A stretch of 64,000 nt of DNA. It comes from Synanceia verrucosa. Taxonomy: Eukaryota > Chordata > Actinopteri > Perciformes > Synanceiidae. The stretch is taken from positions 16,676,954-16,740,953 of the forward strand of contig CM056563.1 of assembly GCA_029721515.1 (NCBI GenBank), read 5' to 3'. The notes beneath the pieces were generated by a model. That model had not been told where the DNA came from. It saw nothing but the letters and a program-made list of their open reading frames with translations, and did no database searches. Shown one piece after another: positions 33,401 to 43,000 of the stretch. The position numbers and the translations under genes are program-made. How positions within the stretch are numbered: position 1 is the stretch's first letter; each line of letters starts with the position of its first letter.

Positions 33401-36400
33401 GACGTGATGGGTGAGTCATAACAGGGTTCTATATAGTTTGTTCTGTGCAAATGTTTATGAGGCAAGATCTCATGCATGACCCAGAAGTTGGTGGGAGCAG
33501 GAAGGCGTGCATTTCCTTTTGTAAAATCATACCAGTGTTACCTGGTTAAAGTTATAGTTGGTAATCTTGGAGCGCTAGCAAGATTTGAAAGTGGCACCTC
33601 CTCTGATCCTCCTTGGTCTGATTCTTTTCCTCCCTTTTTTTGAAATACATAATGTATTGATTGTCCCCAGGATTGAAAGACCATTTCACCCAGGATATCA
33701 AAAAAGTGTTTCTGAACAGGATTACCAACTATGCCTTTAAATCGACATGGTCATTTATGTGACTTGTCTCTCCTCTAGGTGGCCAGCGATGTGTATTCAT
33801 GGCGATAAGAGCCAGCCAGAGAGAGACTGGGTCTTATCGGGTACAGCAAACAAACTTGCTCAACAGTGATTATGTAAGCATTGTTCCCTTTTTGTCTTGT
33901 TTTCTCTTTCAATGTGAATTCGATTTTGTTCTTTGTTACAGAGTTCCGCAGCGGCAAAGCTCCCATCCTCATTGCTACAGACGTGGCCTCGCGTGGTTTG
34001 GGTACGTCCTGTGTGCTCAAGTGCAAAGCTATCCTTAGTATAAACATACACATAAGATATTAGACCATTTAATATGTAGAATAATAAAAATGATGGTCAT
34101 TTTATGATGATCAGACTCTTTGCTACATGTTTGTTTACAGTAGATTTATGATCAAAAGTCAACCACAAATACGTACAGAATTGCTTTTTTCCAAAGACCA
34201 TATGATGCTTCTCAGATAAAATGTCTATCTCAGAAGTTTATCATATGTGAAGCAGGGTTTAAACCACTTTGCTCTATTGAATAAAAGCACTGAACATAGG
34301 AATGATGTTGATTAAAGTGTGAAGATGTAAGGGGTGATGCTAGTGAAGTAGCCCCTTACAGGATGGCAATCAACCTTTAACCTAATTCTATGTTCATTTT
34401 TTCTTTTCATTTTTTTCTTTGTTGTTTTATTTTTTTTTTGTTTCCAAGTCTCTCCTCCGGCAACTAGAAGCACACAGGCCCTTGGGAGCCTGCAGCCGGA
34501 CCTAGGCATGACAAATCGAAAGCTGACTTGGGGAGAGAGACGGCCTGATTAATCAGTCCCAGACACAGCCATCTCTGCTGAAAACCTAGAACAAAGCCCA
34601 CAAACAAAACTCTCCCCCCTTCCAGGACACTGGCTGCCTGGGCGACGGGGGGGGAAGGCGAGCGTGGGTGCTGCTGGGCTTCCAAATTTGATCCTGGGGT
34701 CGGGGGTGGCTGTCAGGTGAGAGGGCGATGAGGGGGGTATGGAGGAGGGTGGGCGCCCCTCAGCCATGCCATCATCACAGTGACGCACCACAACATTAAA
34801 TTAACCCAGAGACTGGGACTGAGAGACCTTTTTAGCAAAGTTTTCAATATCTGTGTGTTTTCTCTGATGGAAAGTGGATTATGAAAAAAACTTTTCTAGG
34901 CAGTCCTTGAGGAGATACATTTCCATTCCCAGTAACAAACTGTACAGCAAAATTATGTCCCAAATTGGTTCTGCAATAATAGTTTCATAGATCGGGTTTT
35001 GTGAAGCTGAGATACAATGGTGCGTCACAAGAAGACAGAGAAAGAGACAACTGCCAGGATGTGAGGGTGGAAATCAGCCAAAGCCGGACATGGACGGCTA
35101 TGCTGGAGGCTCCCCTCTGAACTGCCCCCTGATGCCAGCCCCTGACACCCCCCACCACTGGCTGTGCCGGCCGGCCTCTCCCTGCGGACGTCATGTCTGG
35201 TCCTGGCTGGCAGGAGTCCTGGCCTGGAGGAGCCACCTCTCTATAATAAAATTCCCTCCCTTTCACTCCCTGTCCTTTCTGTCCTTTCTTTCACTAAATT
35301 TCTGTGCTTTTCTCAAATATCAGCTCTATTCTTCCTGCTGTTTTCTCGCTTGGTTATCACTTCCCTCCCTCTTTTGCTAATTCCTTAAATGTGTCCCACT
35401 TTCTCTCATTTGTCTCTTTTCTCTCTCTTTTTTTACCACCCAAACTCCTATCTGGTCTTCTGTTATCTTCCTGTTTCTCTGTCATTTTTGTCCCTTTCCC
35501 CCATCACCAAATCTCCCGTGTCCTGCTTTCAACTCCCCATTGTTTCTAACTCTTTGTACACATCATACCAGACCACCAGTCTAGTCTGTAAATAAGTCAC
35601 CAGCTCTCGATGACTTGCTAAATCCCTCCATAAGGACTAGCGTGAACTGTCAAGTACCCTGATAGAGCCAACTTTCAGGTCGCTCTTATAGAAAACATCC
35701 ACATGGCCTCTCCTTAGTGTCTGTTTCTTATTACTAATCTTGAAAAGCTGGGCTCTTTGATATCACTGCTATTGGAAGTGACCATTTGGAACAAGCAACA
35801 CCAAAAGACTGCCGCTTTACGTTGTCTTAAGTTGTCTCTGCTGCCCACTAATGTAATGAAATTGCAAAGTAAGTCTTTCCTATGAGGACTTAAGATCCTA
35901 AGATATGACCTCTTCACCATGTACTAAACATAACTGTCAAAAAAGGCTGGATGACACGGAGAGGCACAGATAAGACCAGGGTAGGACTGCATCCCAGCAC
36001 AGTCCAGCTGGAGCGTTGCCCCAGACTGTTTCCAGCTTTGGGAGTGTTGTGGAGGAGTGGTGAGGTGTGAGAGAAGGGACTGGTTTAGTCCTGTACTCTG
36101 TCCTCCTCCCTCTGCAGACCTCCCAGGACTGGTGATGGGTTGAGGGGCAGAGGGATAACTTTATAAGCCATCACTAAATCTCTGATACAGGGTAAGTACT
36201 GTACCTCAACCACCTCCCCCTCCCCATTTTGTCTTCTGCCAGCCTTCATCACTAAAACAAGAGTTGTTTTCCCTCTATTGTCAGCAGTGTGTTGATGCCC
36301 TTTGTCAACTGTAATGAGAAACAGAACTCTAATTTCTTATTAATTTGTTTTGATTTCTATCCTAAAAGAATTGGCTTACTCTTTTGAATCATCAGAAATC

Positions 36401-38003
36401 CCTTCAGAAAGCTGAAACTGTCTTTTACGCAAGAAGAACCTCTTAGGTTTGAGTTTAGTTAAGATTTTCCTTTTTAAATTTCACTTAATATTGTCCAAAT
36501 TCTTCAGCAATCCAGCTTTGGCTGCACTTATTTGCATGTGTACACTAATTTATTACTATAGTAGCTTAGTGAGGCCTGTTGTGTAATTGGCATGGTAAGT
36601 AAAATCATTTTCTTGCTGAGCATTGCACAAATAGCTGATCATTTAAAAGGTAAGTGGGTGTCAGTTTTTAGAGGATGGTGGATGTACTTGCAGGTATTGT
36701 CTGTCTGAAAGTTCCCAGCTCCAAAACCACAAATCCTAGAATTCACAAATGGAGGAAATTGATTCATTTCTTAACCAGTGTTAGTTTTGCCCTGACTTCT
36801 GTTTTTGTCTTTTCCATCCCTATAAATGATCCCATTACACCACCGCCCTTTCTTAACTACTGCTACTACCACCTCAAGATGTGGAGGATGTCAAGTTTGT
36901 CATCAACTATGACTATCCAAACTCCTCTGAGGACTACATCCATCGAATTGGTCGCACAGCCCGCAGCACCAACAAAGGCACCGCCTACACCTTCTTCACT
37001 CCAGGGAACCTCCGCCAGGCCCGCGAGCTGATCCGCGTGCTGGAGGAGGCCCGACAGGCCATAAATCCCAAACTGCTGCAGCTGGTTGATAGTGGACGTG
37101 GAGGAGGAGGAGGAGGAGGTAAGGGACTCAGCATTATTGACCAGGTATGTGTACACATATGAGGAATTTGTTTTACAGCACTCTTAGTACCACATAAAAT
37201 ACAGAAGGAACAGACAGCAGCACACAAGGTGAAGAATTGAACTAGCAGTAGCTCAACTTACCATAACTTAGACTGTGTACATACAGTATAGCAACATACT
37301 TAATATGGTGGCTAAATAATGTACCTGCTCAGACCTCACCACCAAAGAGGAATCTCTTAATTTCGAGGGAGTTGTCTGTCCAGATCTCAGCTTAACCCAA
37401 CATGAAATCCACATATTTGTGAGGTAGTTGCTTTTCTGATGGGCCAACTTTTATGGCTTTTTGTCCTCCCTCCCGCTCCTTTTTCCATTTTTATCTCCAG
37501 GTGGCCGTCCTCGTTTTCGCGGTGGCTCCAATTCTAACAATCCCAACTTGATGTATCAGGATGAGTGCGATAGGCGAATGCGCTCTGTGGGTGGGGGTGG
37601 GAGCACCAAAGACAACCGTGGCACCACCAACAGCACCAGCAGTAGCAGCAGCTACAGTCGTGACAACCGCGGGGGAGGTAGCCGGGATGGGGAACGCTCC
37701 TCCTCATCTTCCTCCTCTTACAGAGATCGCAGCAGCAGGGATGGAGGGCGAAGCTATGGCTCCAGCTCCAGCTCCTACAACCAGTACCAGAATAACAACA
37801 GCAACAGCAGTCAGTACAGCAGCTCCAGGGGCAGCTCTGGGTCAGGGGGCGGTGGAGTGGTGCAGGCCCAAACTCCTTCCTCTGGTCCTCAGCCTCTAAT
37901 GGCCAAGCAGTTCAACCCACCACAACCCATGATGGGCCTGATGGGGCACTCACCATTCCAGTTTGCTCCTCCACAGCAACCCCCTCCATCAGGCAGAAAG
38001 TAA
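30463..38003 (+). CDS. ddx17: DEAD-box RNA helicase DDX17 (p72)
   Basis: ATP-dependent RNA helicase acting in splicing, transcriptional coactivation and miRNA processing in the nucleus. Exons: 30463-30512, 30683-30842, 31609-31705, 31826-31959, 32109-32174, 32322-32463, 32563-32723, 32934-33106, 33300-33410, 33779-33840, 33942-34001, 36879-37118 and 37501-38003, giving 652 aa; mammalian p72 is about 650. Motifs: Q motif around 117-121, AQTGSGKT 138-145, PTRELA, DEAD 248-251, SAT 279-281, and HRIGR 427-431. The N-terminus has an RD-repeat (DRDRDRGRDRG). After the helicase core come a Gly run, NPNLMYQDECDRR, a Ser-rich region and a PQQPPPSGRK end. ddx17 is preferred over ddx5 because of this C-terminus and synteny. 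The 2.9-kb intron 11 holds a candidate poison exon. Confidence 0.95.
30920..30975 (-). mobile_element. antisense retrotransposon tail fragment
   Basis: Plus-strand GTTTTATTGACCCCTCCCCC then ACTGGGGAAATTTTAC is the inverse of a LINE-type 3' end. A similar but shorter piece (ACTTATCCCTGAGGGGAAAT) lies at 31978-32010. Both are in ddx17 introns. Confidence 0.5.
31184..31556 (-). mobile_element. 5'-truncated tRNA-derived SINE with 14-bp target duplication
   Basis: The insertion body is 31198-31542. CTCTAGGAGCACTA flanks it on both sides (31184-31197 and 31543-31556). On the minus strand it begins within the tRNA-like head (GTTAGCACTGTCGCC), keeps a B-box-like GGTTCGAATCC, and ends with GGATAAGCGGTAGATAATGG and ATGG repeats. 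The A-box part of the head is missing. It lies in ddx17 intron 2. Confidence 0.88.
33546..33740. mobile_element. 195-bp MITE bounded by TTAA
   Basis: The termini are TTAAAGTTATAGTTGGTAAT and, on the opposite strand, TTAAAGGCATAGTTGGTAAT, nearly perfect inverted repeats. The TTAA at each end would fit a piggyBac-type target site, but the superfamily is not certain. It lies in ddx17 intron 9. Confidence 0.7.
35245..35250 (+). terminator. ddx17: candidate intronic poly(A) signal
   Basis: AATAAA within the GC-rich part of ddx17 intron 11, followed by about 300 bases of T/C-rich sequence like a downstream element. Use of the site is inference. Confidence 0.35.
36118..36191 (+). other. ddx17: candidate poison exon of ddx17
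   Basis: A 74-nt segment with a strong acceptor (pyrimidine tract ending CCTCCCTCTGCAG) and a strong donor (CAGG before GTAAGTAC). Joined to the upstream exon (phase 1) it reads DLPGLVMG and then TGA. Its length is not a multiple of three, and later exon junctions follow, so inclusion should trigger nonsense-mediated decay. Predicted from splice sites only. Confidence 0.55.
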
Positions 38004-38830
38004 TGTGATCTGTGAGTCAGTCACACACACACAAAACCATTGACAATAATGTCTTAATTTGGGGTTTAACACATTACTGTTCAATTATGAGCTTGTTTTT
38101 CTCGGAACATCATCAAATAATTTTCTCAGTTTGTTGAAGTGGTCAGTGTTTTTTTTTTTTAAAAATGAAGTAAATTCAATCTACATAATTATTTCATTCA
38201 ACAGAAGCTTGTGTCATTTGATTAAGTTTGTGTTTGAACAAAAAAATTGTACCAACATGCTGTTTTTGTATTGTGAGCAGCTACATAGGATTTATGGAGT
38301 ATTTCTCATTTCCCCTTTAGGTGTATCAAAGGTAGGTGCTTCAGTTAATTGTTCCTGTTTTAGGTTGAATTTCTCTTTTTTTGTGTTTGCAAGCCATGAT
38401 ATCACTTTGAAAAGAAAAACAGATCCTGGTGTGTCTTTAGCACAATTAGCATTAAAAACATATTTTCCTTATAAGGGATTTTTTTTCTTCATGAACACTT
38501 TTTGAACACTTTTTGAAATTTATGTTTATATATAGCTCCAGCCCCCCCGCGACCCTATGAGGATAAGCGGTAGATAATGGATGTTTATATATAGAAAAAT
38601 ACATTAATTTTGCCAAATAGAGGCAGGGTCTTCGTGTGGCCAAGGCAGAAGTAAAGTTACATGAGTTAGAATTTAACTTTTCTTTCACATTTCCATGTGT
38701 CTACCAGCTGAGATTATATACCTTATTTTGTTTCTCCTGTTGGGGCAAGTCTTTACTCTGATGATTCTCCTATCCTAGCATATAGCAAGTCAGTTTTTCT
38801 AGTTTAATAAAGTTCTTCAGTGTATCACCG
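38004..38830 (+). other. ddx17: ddx17 3'UTR
   Basis: AT-rich, ending at AATAAA 38806-38811. It carries a tiny SINE insertion (38536-38580). The poly(A) site faces that of gga1 about 100 bp away. Confidence 0.7.
38522..38594 (+). mobile_element. 45-bp SINE remnant with 14-bp target duplication
   Basis: The body 38536-38580 is the 3'-terminal 45 bases of the same SINE family found at 31198-31542 (GATAAGCGGTAGATAATGG end), here in the opposite orientation. ATGTTTATATATAG flanks it exactly at 38522-38535 and 38581-38594. Confidence 0.85.
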
Positions 38831-38914
38831 TGTGGTCTTTAAATCATTGAAACCAAACAAAGAGGCTTTAGGTGTTTTCACCTACAACATGAGAGAACAG
38901 GTCTTCAGATCACC

Positions 38915-40095
38915 AAGAACAAAAGAACTTTATTACCCATTTGGAATATTTTATCAGTGTTATGCTCTTGCACAAGTCAAATGTACATTACAGGACTGTC
39001 ATCATTGGTATTTACAAAGCAGTCGTTCATATTGGATATAAGTGCAGAGGAATGTGATTGAGAGCCTGTGGCAGGAGGAAGTGTTCAGAGTGACTGACAT
39101 GCATCACAGACTGTCGAAACAAGTCGAACCTGCTGGAGACAAACACCCAAGTTCATCTCAGTTTTACCCAATTAATGCTGAAACATGAACTTGAATCACA
39201 AGCTAAAGAAAATAGAAGTCAAAATGTAACTAATAACCTACTGAAAATGCTTTGGATATATTAAGAATTTAAGGTTACGATGTAGCTGATTTGCCTCTCA
39301 GACAAACCCAGTATGACTGACATGAAAAAAAATAAGCACTAAAAGTTAAATAATGTTAGAACTTGCAAAATAGGCACATATGGCAGACAATAGACAACTC
39401 TGATGTTACAGTATTTTGTTCTTCACACAAGTTGGGGGAGACGAGTACAATCAAAAAAAGAGATCATGTGCAAATCAACATGTGGACTCAGCTGTTGCAA
39501 AAAAAAAAAATAAAAATTGAGAGGTATTCACTCATCACAAAAAACACACCACAAAAAGTTGATTAAATATAGTTTTGCTTTGCAAACTAAGATGAGCTGT
39601 CTGTGTAAAGCACTTTCATCCTATGTCGGTGTGCTGGAAGCTGCAAGCATTATGTCCCCAGGCTGGAAGAGCATGCAGGGGTGAAGCTAAACGCAACTGA
39701 CTAGTGATTCACTTTGTACCCAGAGTGAAAAACATCAAGCACACCAAAAAAAAAAAGAAGCCTTGATGTAGTCATCTTCCTTCATAGCACTGTCTGTTTA
39801 AAAACTATGAAAAGATGCAACGACTTTTCAGGAAGCATGTTTGTTTTCAAGCAGCCACATACAGCAGACTAGACACACGACTCATTTAGAGCAAAGCACA
39901 CACACTTATACCGACCGAGTATGACCGTAATCCAAGGAAAATAATCAATACCAGTCAAAGAAAGTACAACACGTTTGGAAAGGAAAACAGGTGTATGCAG
40001 AGCGTGGAGCTGGAGAGTTGGTTTCAGGAAGGAAATGGAGTCTGAAAGCAAGAAGTCTGAAAGCAAAGAGTCTGTCGGTTCGTGGTGTTTAAATG
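38915..40095 (-). other. gga1: gga1 3'UTR
   Basis: Non-coding sequence downstream of the gga1 stop. The inverse poly(A) signal TTTATT at 38929-38934 is the likely end. No coding or repeat features beyond short A runs. Confidence 0.55.
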
Positions 40096-43000
40096 CTATA
40101 GGTTCCCCCACGTCTCTGGAGGAGGAAACTGTTCTAGACTGCCGCTCTCACTGTGCTCCTGCTCTCCCATGGTGAAGGTTAATCTGTACTGCAGCTGCAC
40201 TTTCTCCTGAAGCACACACAAAGAATGAGAGATGATGTGGATGGACTTCCAGTTAAACTGCCTTTGAAGAACACAGTGAAGTGACTTAGCCTGCAGGGTA
40301 GCATGTTTTTTTTGTTTCATGCAGTCAAAGCCGGATTATTTCCTCTCTTATTGTGGATGTGAGCAGAGTGTTTGCTGTTAATGTATTTAACAGTGAACAG
40401 ATTTTCATACGTTTAGACTCAAATGGCAGCTTAGCGGTTTAGAGAAAATCTTTTCTTACCTTGTTTGGGTTTGCCAGCAGCAGGATCTGTGTGACAGCAG
40501 CAGGGGGAAGGATGGGGTTGAAAGCTGGGAGCTCTGTTCCTGATGGGGGCTGCAGCTTCACCGCCATAGACTGCATTTGATAAATGATGACAAACAATAT
40601 AATTTACTGGTACAGCGGTTTAGTAATAATGTCTTTGCAGTATGAAGCTTCCATGACCTTACTGAGAGTGATGTAACGGGCCTGTAAAGGCCTTGAGCTT
40701 TCTCACTGCTGACCTTTGGAGTCGTGGTCTGGAAGTTTATTTTACTGACGGGGACAGGAGCGGATGACAACATGGAGATGATCACCACCAGCACATCAGG
40801 ACGAGATGGGGGTGAGTCACGAGCGAAGTGAAAGAGAACCCGCAGACTGTGTCCGTCGAACACAGTCACAGGTAACAGACTACCTGAGGAGAGGAGTGTA
40901 CAATAAATCTGATCTCCCAGGTGGGCAGAAACATACAGTAAAGCTATTAAAATCACTTACTGGGCTTAATGGATTCTAGCGGTACAAAAACTTCACTCAG
41001 GGTGACTTCTGCAGGAGGAGTCTTGGTGTGAGTTGTGGACATATCCAGCAATGTTGCTGCAAGGTTGGGCTGAGAGTTGAGGGGTGCTGCTTGTTCACCG
41101 GTGAAGGATGGGATGAGATTTGGGGTAATGTTGCACCCAGACTTGCTCTGCAGGTCTCTCAGAGTTGGTTTGCACTGCTGCCTGTCCCTGAAAAGCAGAT
41201 AAACGAACAATTCATCAATATATGCTTTTGCCTCTTTGCCCTAATCGTCTTATTTCCCAGTTTTAGCAGTAATATGTCCCATTAGAATAGTGTTAGTTAC
41301 CATTTGACCTGCAGGCCCTCTGGAGGCAGGGACTGCTGCATCAGTGTCTTTCCCAGCAGGTCAAGCTCATCCAGGGCAGAGTTCCCTGGTGTGGAGCCAG
41401 ATGAAAGGGGCTGAGAGTGGGACGGTGGATCTGGACTCAAGAGGAGACCGGGTCCTGCTGGGATGTCTGTGTCTACGCTGTCCGAGGACTGGAAGAAGAA
41501 AGTGAGTATGTAATATTGATTCTTTTGGAGCTGTATTCAGAGAAAAGATTCCTATGAACATAAAAATAAAGAGATGACGTCAGTGTGCAGCAAATAAATA
41601 ATAAATGAATCCTTCCTCTGCTGACCTGGAAGGAGTCCCAGGCTGTGGAGTCTTCAGGGTGTGAGGGAGGGTTGGAGGTGTGTGTTCCTTCACTTAAACC
41701 TGTGGGATGCCCACAGTAGGACTGTTTCAACAACTAGAACTCTAAACAAGTTATATCCTGCATACAACTTATTGGGGGAGTGGTGCTGGACATGCTGTTA
41801 CCGAGTGACATGAGCTCGTCATCAAGGAGACTGATCCCCATCTCTTGTGAGGGGGCGTTGAGGCTGTCTGTTGGAGTGGGAAACTCTGGGAAGGACAGAG
41901 GTGACTGTGGTGAAGTGTCCAATCCTGACAGATCAAGCAGTGCCGTGCCTCTTCCTGTGTCAAACGGATTCATGACAGTTCATTTTAAACAAAAAGTACA
42001 TGTACATTGATAACTCTAAACCCAATCTATTGAGCGTTCATGTATTGCTCTGCTCAGTGCTTCGCCCACCTGTTTGCTTTTGCGTGTTTAACGTGTTGTT
42101 GCCGTTGACTACCTCCCCCTTCACCTGCTGTTTGTACTGGTTGATGACCTGAGTCAGGCTGTCATTGGCCTGCAGGATCTCAGCTGTGGAGAGACATGAG
42201 AAAATGCTCCTTATTGTGTTATGATAAAGGTCCAAGTGGATGTTTTTCTGCAGGACAAAACCAGTAGGGACACTTGAGGTATGTATGTGGAGAGCAGTAT
42301 GCTGGGTGCTGACAATGATTTAACACTGACTGGCATCAGCTTTCAATGATTAGCTCCTATATTTATATTGTGGGCGTCTCTGCTGCTCTTATCAAGCACA
42401 ACTTTGACAGAATAAAAACGGCTGAGTTCAATGTCCTGCTGAAAGGTCTTGAAGGCAGAAGACAGGACAGATGGATGGTCATGTCATCTTTGGCTCTGCT
42501 CAAGGAGCAGCTAAACACATCTCCCTGGAAGCTCAATCATTCCTTCTTTTCATGATGTTTAAAGGCAGACGAATAGCAGCAATCCTCACCCAGAGCCTCG
42601 TCGTTGTCCTCGGTATCGCTTGCCAACCTGAACAGTGTAGGTCTCATTTTCTCACAGCGCTGGTACAGGTCCTGATGATTCAAAACAAGCTTCATAAAAT
42701 ACTTTGCATCAAGTTTCTGTCTCTATATGCATCAAGTTTCTGTCTCTATACACTCAACAGTGTCAGATTTAGTCTGTTGTAATCAATCTTTGGTGTGGTT
42801 TGTTTGGGCAGTTATTGTACTCTAGTGTGGACCAAATCAACCAGTCTGAAATCTGCCTGATGAAAAAGATTGATTTGCTCATTCTTATTTGGACCTGTGA
42901 TTAAAAGCATCTTTCGGTTCACCTGTAGGAGTTCAGCGTTGCTCTGATTGTCAGCAGTGTTATCATAATCTTGCAGAAGCTGAGTCAGCAGAGTGACGCT

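Larger units (their letters stand above)
34002..36878 (+). other. ddx17: ddx17 intron 11 with regulatory-looking interior
   Basis: By far the longest intron of this otherwise compact gene. Its centre (about 34440-36190) is GC-rich and free of recognised transposons. It includes a C/T-rich tract (35250-35560), an AATAAA at 35245-35250, and an exon-like segment at 36118-36191. The flanks are ordinary AT-rich intron. Confidence 0.6.

Noticed and set aside
35090..35380. 96-codon ORF in ddx17 intron 11
   Set aside because: No recognisable domain, and it overlaps an intron region rich in C/T. The poison-exon and poly(A) readings fit better.
41734..41801. Extension of a gga1 exon to an in-frame stop
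   Set aside because: The 23 or so extra codons are intron read-through after the donor at 41801; the phase-correct exon at 41626-41699 restores the GGA hinge.
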